From contig CAMQHT010000046.1 of assembly GCA_947001705.1 (NCBI GenBank), positions 1-18,537 of the forward strand: a stretch of DNA of 18,537 bases, written 5' to 3'. This DNA comes from an uncultured Collinsella sp. (lineage in GTDB: Bacteria > Actinomycetota > Coriobacteriia > Coriobacteriales > Coriobacteriaceae). Position numbers and translations under genes: made by a program. A model generated the notes under the pieces. The model did no database searches, was not told the DNA's origin, and was given only the letters and a program-made list of their open reading frames with translations. This document shows, in pieces, positions 6,059 through 12,168 of this stretch (position 1 is the stretch's first letter; each line of letters begins with the position of its first letter).

Positions 6059-8209
6059 ATGGCATCCAAATACTCCATGAACGACCGTCCCAGCTGGCCG
6101 CGCCGCGCCATCGTTACCGCCGGCGAGCCCTACGGCAACAAGGGTCTGCACTTTGGCCACGTCGGCGGCGTCTTTGTCCCGGCCGACTTCTTCGCCCGCT
6201 TCCTGCGCGACCGCCTGGGCCGCGAAAACGTCATCTTCACCTCGGGCACCGACTGCTACGGTTCGCCCGTCATGGAGAGCTACCGCAAGCTCAAGGAGAA
6301 CGAGGGCTACGACAAGTCCATCGGCGAGTATGTCGAGTCCAATCACTCCCGCCAGGCCGCGACCCTCAACAACTACAACATCAGCTGCGACATCTACGGC
6401 GGCTCGGGTCTTGAGCCGGCTGCGCAGATTCACAACGAGGTAACCGCCGAGATTATCGAGCGCCTGCACGAGCAGGGTACTATCTCAAAGCGCTCCACGC
6501 TGCAGTTCTACGACGCCAAGGCCGGCACGTTCCTCAACGGCCGCCAGGTGATCGGCCGCTGCCCCATTCAGGGCTGCAAGTCCGAGAAAGCCTATGCCGA
6601 CGAGTGCGACCTGGGTCACCAGTTTGAGCCCGAGGAGCTCATCGCGCCCAAGAGCCAGCTCACCGGCGAGGTGCCCGAGCTGCGCCCGGTCGACAACCTC
6701 TACTTCGACCTTCCGGCCTACCTCGACTTTATGAAGACCTACACCGCCAAGCTCGCCCAGAACCCGCAGGTTCGCTCCGTGGTCTCCAAAACCATGGAAG
6801 AGTGGCTGCTGCCGGCACAACTCTATATTCAGAACAAGTTCCGTGAGGCTTTCGACGCCGTCGAGGACCAGCTGCCCGAGCACACCGTGCTGGAGCCCGA
6901 GGGCAACAAGAGCAGCTTTACCGTCACCTTCCCCAGCTGGAAAGAGCGCGACGACGCCCACGCGGTGCTCGCCAACGGCGGCGTGCGCTTCCGCAGCGGT
7001 AAGGCGCTCGTGCCCTTCCGCATCACCGGCAACATCGGCTGGGGCGTTCCGGTGCCCGAGGTCGACGGCGTTTCCGACGTCACCTGCTGGTGCTGGCCCG
7101 AGAGCCTGTGGGCGCCCATCAGCTACACCCGCACCGTACTCGCACGCGATGCCAAGGCCGCCGGCGTGACCGAGGGTGTCGCCGCCCAGGATGCCGCCCT
7201 CATGGGCGAGCCCGCCGCCGATTCCACGCAGGTCCCCGCGCCCGCCTACCAGCACAGCTCACTCGACTGGCGCGACTGGTGGTGCTCGGACGACGCACAG
7301 ATCTACCAGTTCATCGGTCAGGACAACATCTACTTCTACTGCATCGCGCAGACCGCCATGTGGGAGGCCCTGGGTTGGGACCTCACGCAGAGCACCGTCA
7401 GCGCCTGCTACCACCTGCTCTACATGGGCAAAAAGGCCAGCTCGTCCTCGCAGACGCCTCCCCCGCCGGCAGACGACCTGCTCAATCACTACACCTGCGA
7501 GCAGATGCGCGCGCATTGGCTGTCGCTCGGCCTGTCCGAGAAGCCGGTGAGCTTTAGCCCCAAGGCATACGACACCCGCGTGACCGGCAAGGACAAGGAC
7601 GGCAACGAGGTGCGCGCCTGCGACGACAAGCGCGTCATCGACCCCGCCCTTAAGGAGAGCGCCCTTTTGACCGGCGTGTTCAACCGCTTAGCCCGCAGCT
7701 GCTTCTACGGCGTCGCCGTCAAGGAGGGCGACGAGAGTCCCTATCGCAACGGCTGCATCCCCGCCGGTGCCGCTTCTGACACCGTGGTCGAAGCCGCCGA
7801 GCAGGCTGCCCTTGCCTTTGAGCAGGCCATGTACAAGTTCGAGACGCACCGCGCGCTCGCCGTGTGCGACGACTACCTGCGTGCCGCCAACAAGCGCTGG
7901 AGCGATGCCTCCAAGGCCGCCAACAAGCTCGAGGGCGAGCCGGCCAATGCCGCAATGACGCAGGCCCTCGTCGACGCCTTTACCGAGCTGCGCGTGGCGA
8001 CGGTGCTCATGCACGGCATCGTCCCTGCCGGCTGCGAGCTCATCTGCGAGTACTTCGACGTCGATCCGGTCGCCTTCTTTAGCTGGGATAACATCTTCGC
8101 CTCCACGGACGAGTTTGTGGAGAGCCTGGGCGAGAAGCCTGGCGAGCACCGCGTGAAGCCGCTGCCCCCGCGCTTCGACTTCTTCAGCAAGCACGAGAGC
8201 CAGTACTAA
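6059..8209 (+). CDS. MetRS-like class I aminoacyl-tRNA synthetase with degenerate KMSKS loop
   Basis: A 716-residue class I synthetase of the MetG lineage. Visible parts: HIGH-type HFGH at 31-34, FTSGTDCYGSPV matching the MetRS GTDEHGTP segment, a connective-domain zinc site (Cys168, Cys173, Cys183 and His187), WGVPVPE before the C-terminal half of the catalytic core, and FIGQDNIYFYCI matching the MetRS FIGKDN segment. The KMSKS equivalent reads GKKASSSSQ (457-465), so the second, catalytic lysine is replaced by serine. The helical anticodon domain follows (from ~540), without the usual Pro-Trp anticodon contact that I can recognise and without a C-terminal EMAP-type tRNA-binding domain. Family members normally charge tRNA-Met; given the changes this may be a divergent or repurposed paralogue. 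Start: AAGGAG at 6049-6054, 4 nt before ATG 6059; an upstream in-frame ATG at 5975 lies inside the promoter. Confidence 0.85.
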   Translation: MASKYSMNDRPSWPRRAIVTAGEPYGNKGLHFGHVGGVFVPADFFARFLRDRLGRENVIFTSGTDCYGSPVMESYRKLKENEGYDKSIGEYVESNHSRQAATLNNYNISCDIYGGSGLEPAAQIHNEVTAEIIERLHEQGTISKRSTLQFYDAKAGTFLNGRQVIGRCPIQGCKSEKAYADECDLGHQFEPEELIAPKSQLTGEVPELRPVDNLYFDLPAYLDFMKTYTAKLAQNPQVRSVVSKTMEEWLLPAQLYIQNKFREAFDAVEDQLPEHTVLEPEGNKSSFTVTFPSWKERDDAHAVLANGGVRFRSGKALVPFRITGNIGWGVPVPEVDGVSDVTCWCWPESLWAPISYTRTVLARDAKAAGVTEGVAAQDAALMGEPAADSTQVPAPAYQHSSLDWRDWWCSDDAQIYQFIGQDNIYFYCIAQTAMWEALGWDLTQSTVSACYHLLYMGKKASSSSQTPPPPADDLLNHYTCEQMRAHWLSLGLSEKPVSFSPKAYDTRVTGKDKDGNEVRACDDKRVIDPALKESALLTGVFNRLARSCFYGVAVKEGDESPYRNGCIPAGAASDTVVEAAEQAALAFEQAMYKFETHRALAVCDDYLRAANKRWSDASKAANKLEGEPANAAMTQALVDAFTELRVATVLMHGIVPAGCELICEYFDVDPVAFFSWDNIFASTDEFVESLGEKPGEHRVKPLPPRFDFFSKHESQY

Positions 8210-8268
8210 AGCACGCCAGCAGCAGCGTACCCGGAAAGTAGTCAATTTGGAATGGGAAGGAAAGACGG

Positions 8269-9372
8269 ATGTCCAAGCCGCGTCGTCGTAGGCAGAAAAA
8301 GCAGGTCAAGGCCGAGCTCAAGCTCAGGCAGTTTGCCGCCACCGAGCTTTCCGACCAGCTTGCCGCCCTTCCTTGCGCCGCCGACCTGCCGCGCTTTATG
8401 GTCGACACGGTCGCCGGCGCCTATGCGCCCGCCGATGCCGAGCTCATGATCGAGGGCTTCGGCGCCGCGGCCACACGCCCGGTCACGCTGCGCGCCAACA
8501 CGCTCAAGGCAACCGCCGAGGACATCGCTGCGGCGCTCGATGCCGCCGGCATCGCTCACAACCCCGTCACCTGGTACCCAGACGCCTTCATCCTGCCCGA
8601 GGCCCAGGTTTCCGATCTGTGGGATCTCGACATCTACCGCGACGGCAAGATCTACCTGCAGAGCCTGTCGTCCATGATGCCGCCGCTGGTCCTGGGCGCT
8701 CAGGTAGGCGAGGACATCCTGGACATGTGCGCGGCCCCCGGTGGCAAGACGACGCAGATCGCCGCCCTCACGCAGGGACAGGCGCACCTTACCGCCTGCG
8801 AGATGAGCATTCCCCGCGCCGAGAAGCTCGAAGCCAACCTCCACCGCCAAGGCGCAAAAAACGTGCCCGTCATGCGCATCGACGCACGCGAGCTCGACGA
8901 GTTCTTCCGCTTTGACCGCATCCTGCTCGACGCTCCCTGTACCGGCACGGGCACCGTCATCAGCGGCAACGAGAAAAGCCTGCGCGGCCTGACCGAGCAG
9001 TTGCTGAGCAAGTGTGCCCGCTCGCAGCGAGCACTTCTGGACCGCGCCATGGGAGCCCTCAAACCGGGCGGCACGCTCGTCTATTCGACTTGTTCGATCT
9101 TGCCGCAGGAAAACGAGGACGCCCTGCAAGAGGCCCTCGACAAGCATATGGACTGCGAGCTCATCCCCCTCGACGGCACGCCAAACGAAAGTGAGGCACG
9201 CCGCGCCCAGGAAGCTGGCGAGGAGCCGCACATCGAGTCCAACGCCCTGACCGAGGCCATTGCCGCGGGTCAGGTATCGGCCATCGCCAACGGCCTGCCC
9301 GGCACGCTCACCATTCCGTCCAGCCGCGAATTTGAGGGCTTCTACATTGCCCTGATCCGAAAACGCAGCTAG
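8269..9372 (+). CDS. RsmB/NOP-family m5C RNA methyltransferase
   Basis: A 367-residue SAM-dependent cytosine-C5 RNA methyltransferase. After a basic N-terminal tail (SKPRRRRQKKQ) and a small RNA-binding region, motif I is ILDMCAAPGGKTT (150-162), motif IV DAPCTGTG (221-228, Cys224) and motif VI YSTCS (272-276, Cys275). Both family cysteines are present: one is the nucleophile, the other aids product release. The C-terminus EGFYIALIRK is typical. It is shorter than RsmB (~430) or RsmF (~480) and lacks the RsmB NusB-like domain and the RsmF PUA domain, so the target (rRNA or tRNA) cannot be named. AAGGAA lies ~7 nt before ATG 8269. It follows the MetRS-like gene by 59 bp on the same strand with no terminator between, so an operon is likely. 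Confidence 0.92.
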   Translation: MSKPRRRRQKKQVKAELKLRQFAATELSDQLAALPCAADLPRFMVDTVAGAYAPADAELMIEGFGAAATRPVTLRANTLKATAEDIAAALDAAGIAHNPVTWYPDAFILPEAQVSDLWDLDIYRDGKIYLQSLSSMMPPLVLGAQVGEDILDMCAAPGGKTTQIAALTQGQAHLTACEMSIPRAEKLEANLHRQGAKNVPVMRIDARELDEFFRFDRILLDAPCTGTGTVISGNEKSLRGLTEQLLSKCARSQRALLDRAMGALKPGGTLVYSTCSILPQENEDALQEALDKHMDCELIPLDGTPNESEARRAQEAGEEPHIESNALTEAIAAGQVSAIANGLPGTLTIPSSREFEGFYIALIRKRS

Positions 9373-9410
9373 CGCACGGATCCAAAACTCAACAAGCTAT
9401 CTCCGTGCGC
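9372..9410. terminator. Inverted repeat joining the 3' ends of two convergent genes
   Basis: GCGCACGGA (9372-9380) and TCCGTGCGC (9402-9410) form a 9-bp stem with a 21-nt loop, followed on plus by GTTTG. It spans the stop codons of both the methyltransferase (+) and the 56-residue gene (-). Without a real U-tract, intrinsic termination is only plausible. Confidence 0.35.
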
Positions 9411-9567
9411 GTTTGCCCTGCTGGTCGCGATGCTGTTTAAGCATCGCGCGCTCCTTGCGTTCGGCCCTTTTGCCCTTAATGGCCGTGACCACAAAGTAGA
9501 TGACCGCGGCGGCAACGATTGCGCCCACACACAGGCCAATCGAGCCAAACATTGCTGTCAATTCCAT
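9397..9567 (-). CDS. Small single-pass membrane protein, 56 residues
   Basis: The reading frame starts at ATG 9567 and ends at TAG 9397. The product begins MELTAMFGSIGLC, has one transmembrane helix at about residues 7-30 (VGAIVAAAVIYFVVTAI) and then a strongly basic tail (KGKRAERKERAMLKQHRDQQ, then GKRARR). An SD-like AGAGGTGA lies 6-7 nt before the ATG, and the helix-plus-positive-tail architecture supports a real gene with the tail in the cytoplasm. It is convergent with the methyltransferase and divergent from the next plus-strand gene. Function is unknown; small basic membrane proteins often regulate larger membrane partners, but nothing here identifies one. Confidence 0.72.
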   Translation of the reverse strand: MELTAMFGSIGLCVGAIVAAAVIYFVVTAIKGKRAERKERAMLKQHRDQQGKRARR

Positions 9568-9743
9568 ACCGCGTCACCTCTCTTTTAAACGGGACATTCA
9601 AGATAGCACCTCAATACCCGCCACCACAGCTCCTTCACGTTCGCCGGCCCTTCGGTCTAACGGATGGCGCGGCGGGGAAAAATCAACTCGTCAAACGATT
9701 TAGCATTCGCAATTCCGGCTGCATCGCGCCGGCCGTCATCACA

Positions 9744-9749
9744 TAGAAT
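9744..9749 (+). promoter_or_regulatory. -10 element for a leaderless or near-leaderless transcript
   Basis: TAGAAT at 9744-9749 is only 9 nt before ATG 9759. Transcription would start at about 9756-9759, leaving essentially no leader. This agrees with the absence of any Shine-Dalgarno sequence before this gene. No clear -35 is present. The rest of the 190-bp divergent spacer (9568-9758) shows nothing else I can name. Confidence 0.4.
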
Positions 9750-9758
9750 CGAGCTTCC

Positions 9759-10850
9759 ATGGATACCCTCAACGATCTAAATGAGCGCGTCGACGCCTTC
9801 GTCGGCACCAGCTCCTTCGACACGCCTGCCGCGGCAAACGACCAAGCCCCCATCGATGTGCCCGCCGAGGTTCACGAGGACATCGTCGCCTCGGTCGATT
9901 TCTCCGAGGTCGAGCTCGCAGACGAGTTCACCGAACCCCAGGTAGCCGTGACCCCCAACGGACTGCTTCCCATGGAGCCGCTGCCCATCGACGGGCGCCT
10001 GCGCAAGGCGGCCCTTCGCATGCCTGACGAGATTGAGGAAGCCAGCGGCTTCACGCTCTTCGGCCGTCGTATCAAATCGCTCATCTACACCACCGACGTC
10101 GCGGTCATCCGCAACTCCAACGCCGATGCCGTCTTTGCCGTTTACCCCTTCACGCCACAGCCGGCCATTACGCAGGCGTTGTTGACCGTTGCCGAGTGCC
10201 CGGTCTTTGTAGGCGTGGGCGGCGGAACTACGACCGGTAAGCGCTCCGTACAGATGGCAGCCGTCTCCGAGATGCAGGGCGCGGCGGGCTGTGTGGTCAA
10301 CTCCCCTGCCACTGCCGAAATGATCGAGCACATCACCAACATCGCCGACATCCCCGTCATCGCCACGGTCGTACGTTGCGACGACGATGCTCACGCCAAA
10401 GTGCGCGCCGGAGCCAAGATCCTCAACATCGCGGCCGGCAAGAACACGCCCCAGGTCCTGCGCGAGCTGCGCGAGCACTATCCCAACCTGCCGCTCATCG
10501 CACCGGGCGGCAAGACGCCCGAGAGCATCCGTGAGACCATCGCCGCCGGCGCCAACGCCATCATTTGGACGCCGCCTTCGGCCCAGCAGCTGCAGACCGA
10601 CATGATGCAGCGCTACCGCAAGATGAAGGAAGACGCCACGCCTGTCATCTCGCGCGACGATGTGCCCATTATCGACCAGGTCGCCGCCGCCGAGGTCAGC
10701 CAGGTCGAGAATATGAATCCCGACGTGCCGATTCCCGACGAGGTCATCGAGCGCGTCGCTTCGATCCACGATCATATCGAGGAACGTCGCGCCAACCGCG
10801 GACTCAAGCCCTCGCTGCACGGCTTCTTCTTCCGCGGAAAGAAACGCTAA
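9759..10850 (+). CDS. Conserved TIM-barrel-like protein, often labelled hydrolase, function unknown
   Basis: A 363-residue protein. The conserved core (~84-290) begins MPDEIEEASGFTLFGRRIKS and includes VIRNSNADAVFAVYPFTPQP (118-134), the glycine-rich GVGGGTTTGKRS (152-163) and GGKTPESIRETIAAGANAI (250-268). The alternating strand/helix pattern and the phosphate-loop-like GG motif near the end suggest a TIM barrel. I recall close Firmicutes homologues annotated only as hydrolase, with no proven reaction. Distinctive here are an ~80-residue acidic N-terminal extension and a ~70-residue C-terminal tail ending in basic FFFRGKKR, both probably disordered. ATG 9759 has no SD and a -10 box just upstream, fitting leaderless translation; Met72 and Met88 also lack an SD. 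The gene is monocistronic and ends at a strong terminator. Confidence 0.8.
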   Translation: MDTLNDLNERVDAFVGTSSFDTPAAANDQAPIDVPAEVHEDIVASVDFSEVELADEFTEPQVAVTPNGLLPMEPLPIDGRLRKAALRMPDEIEEASGFTLFGRRIKSLIYTTDVAVIRNSNADAVFAVYPFTPQPAITQALLTVAECPVFVGVGGGTTTGKRSVQMAAVSEMQGAAGCVVNSPATAEMIEHITNIADIPVIATVVRCDDDAHAKVRAGAKILNIAAGKNTPQVLRELREHYPNLPLIAPGGKTPESIRETIAAGANAIIWTPPSAQQLQTDMMQRYRKMKEDATPVISRDDVPIIDQVAAAEVSQVENMNPDVPIPDEVIERVASIHDHIEERRANRGLKPSLHGFFFRGKKR

Positions 10851-10860
10851 CCGCAACAGC

Positions 10861-10901
10861 AAGGCCCGCCCCGCAAACAACGGGACGGGCCTTTTCTGTT
10901 T
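10861..10901 (+). terminator. Rho-independent terminator
   Basis: AAGGCCCGCCCCG (10861-10873) pairs with CGGGACGGGCCTT (10881-10893), with one C-A mismatch and a 7-nt loop. TTTTCTGTTTT follows. It lies 10 bp after the stop codon of the TIM-barrel-like gene. Confidence 0.9.
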
Positions 10902-10957
10902 TCGAATGTCAGGAGTGACAAGCGCAGCTGTTAAAACTGACAGTCAGCGCACGAACG

Positions 10958-11062
10958 CTAATCCACGCGCTTGTCGCCCATAAAGAAGAGCGCCACCGTA
11001 CCAGGTCCGGTGTGCGAACCGATCAGAGTACCGATGTTATTGATCTCGATCTTGCCTTTAAG
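10958..11062 (-). pseudogene. Severed 3' end of degV, in frame beyond a premature TAG
   Basis: Directly after the TAG at 11063-11065 the same frame continues for 34 codons (LKGKIEINNIGTLIGSHTGP and onward to MGDKRVD) and ends at TAG 10958-10960. GSHTGPGTVALFF is the conserved DegV C-terminus, which closes over the bound fatty acid. The residue at the stop would normally be a coding codon such as AAG, one substitution away. The full gene would be 10958-11848, 296 residues, the usual family length. Confidence 0.85.
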
Positions 11063-11848
11063 CTACGGAACCTGTTCCTCAATCAGCGCCGCAACTGCCT
11101 CCGCATCCTCGCGGCACGCCGAGTGCGACATGATGCACTTACCCGAATATTCCGCACCGTCCTGCACGTGTGCCATCATGGTCTTAGCCATCTCGGAAAT
11201 CGCGCGCTTCTTAGTGCGAATCTTCTCACGTGGCGACAGCCCACCTTCGCAATCGACCGTCATAAGTGGGCAAATCTTAAGCGCCGTGCCGATGATCGCG
11301 CTTGCGGCCGAAATGCGACCGCCTCGTAGGTAGCTCGACAGATCGGTCGAGAAGAACCAGTGGTGAAGGTTGAGTTTATGCTCCTCAATCCAAGCGGCCG
11401 TCTCGTCGAGCGAAGCGCCGCCATCGCGAACGTCGGCGGCACATTCCGCCAGCAGGCCAAAGCCCGAAGACGCCGCCAACGAATCGATGACGCGCACCTT
11501 GCCGCCCTGAGGATAGCGATCCGCGAGCATCTGTGCCGCAACGCAGGCCGATCCATACGTGCCCGAAATACCCGACGACAACGTCAGGTGCAGCACGTCT
11601 TTACCCTCGGCAACAAACGGCTCCCAAAACTCCTCGTACTCACCCACGCTCACCTGAGACGTCTTGGGCATGGCGCCCGCGGCAATCTGGGCAAAAAACT
11701 CGTCCGGCGTAATCGACTGATACAGATCGTCCGTATAGACAACATCGTCGATCTCGTAATGAAAACACACGACAGGGATATTGCGCGACGCAAAGAACTC
11801 ACGGGTTCGATCGGCGGCGGATTCACAGGTCAGGACAAAATCACTCAT
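11063..11848 (-). CDS. DegV-family fatty-acid-binding protein, truncated by in-frame TAG
   Basis: DegV (FakB-type) proteins bind a fatty acid and, in the FakA/FakB system, present it for phosphorylation. The 261-residue open frame shows the family motifs: TSQVSVGEY (63-71, lipid-headgroup site), LTLSSGISGTYGSA (88-101) and SYLRGGRIS (172-180). It stops at TAG 11063, about 34 residues early, and the missing C-terminal strand contains the conserved SHTGPG. Either this copy is a recent nonsense allele, the base is a sequencing error, or the amber codon is read through. AAGGAG ends 6 nt before ATG 11848, so the start is firm. No fakA is nearby. The promoter carries a palindromic operator. The name DegV says nothing firm about degradation. 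Confidence 0.9.
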   Translation of the reverse strand: MSDFVLTCESAADRTREFFASRNIPVVCFHYEIDDVVYTDDLYQSITPDEFFAQIAAGAMPKTSQVSVGEYEEFWEPFVAEGKDVLHLTLSSGISGTYGSACVAAQMLADRYPQGGKVRVIDSLAASSGFGLLAECAADVRDGGASLDETAAWIEEHKLNLHHWFFSTDLSSYLRGGRISAASAIIGTALKICPLMTVDCEGGLSPREKIRTKKRAISEMAKTMMAHVQDGAEYSGKCIMSHSACREDAEAVAALIEEQVP

Positions 11849-11865
11849 ATGAGGCTCCTTAAGTA

Positions 11866-11891
11866 TTGCTGTGCAAATTATCGCACAGCAA
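11866..11891 (-). promoter_or_regulatory. degV promoter with overlapping perfect palindrome
   Basis: On the minus strand TGTGCGATAAT (11877-11887) gives an extended -10 (TGCGATAAT). TTGCTGTGC (11866-11874) and GCACAGCAA (11883-11891) are perfect 9-bp arms with an 8-nt centre that contains most of the -10 hexamer. A repressor bound here would block RNA polymerase. Transcription would start near 11870, ~22 nt before the ATG. The repressor is not in the window. Confidence 0.6.
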
Positions 11892-12168
11892 GCCTAAATA
11901 CGATACAAATGTCCACTATTTACCAATGCGAACCATTTGTATTGATTATCTTTATCATGAACATCCCCATCCCCGCCATGGGCCAACATGGGCAAAATCA
12001 CCCGCTTTGCCTCCACTCAACCGCCATATCTACCTCAACTAAATCGATTTACCAAACCGTTCAGCCGACAATTCAGCCGCCGGCGCAAAATCGAAACAAA
12101 GCCGGCGCATACTGGTAAACGCTTGACACTGTTTTATCAGTTTTACCAACCATATCGGAAGGTGTTTC
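11892..12168 (+). promoter_or_regulatory. degV-fbp spacer with repeated TTTACCA sites and fbp promoter region
   Basis: No gene is seen in this divergent spacer. TTTACCAA occurs at 11919-11926, 12048-12055 and 12142-12149, and its inverse TGGTAAA at 12113-12119. The last two form an inverted pair around TTGACA (12123-12128), a good -35 for fbp, although no matching -10 is clear. TAAACGCTTG at the first half resembles a LacI/CcpA-type operator core. Further upstream, ATACAAATG (11903-11911) and CATTTGTAT (11934-11942) form a separate 9-bp inverted repeat. GCCGGCGC is repeated at 12079 and 12101, 22 bp apart. Control of fbp by carbon source would fit, but the regulator is unknown. Confidence 0.4.

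Noticed and set aside
8242..9231. 329-codon minus-strand open frame opposite the methyltransferase
   Set aside because: Shadow of a gene with intact m5C methyltransferase motifs.
9777..10880. 367-codon minus-strand open frame opposite the TIM-barrel-like gene
   Set aside because: Shadow; it also runs through the plus-strand terminator and has no ribosome-binding site.
11360..12118. Plus-strand open frame reaching into the fbp spacer
   Set aside because: Mostly antisense to degV; no start signal and no recognisable domain.
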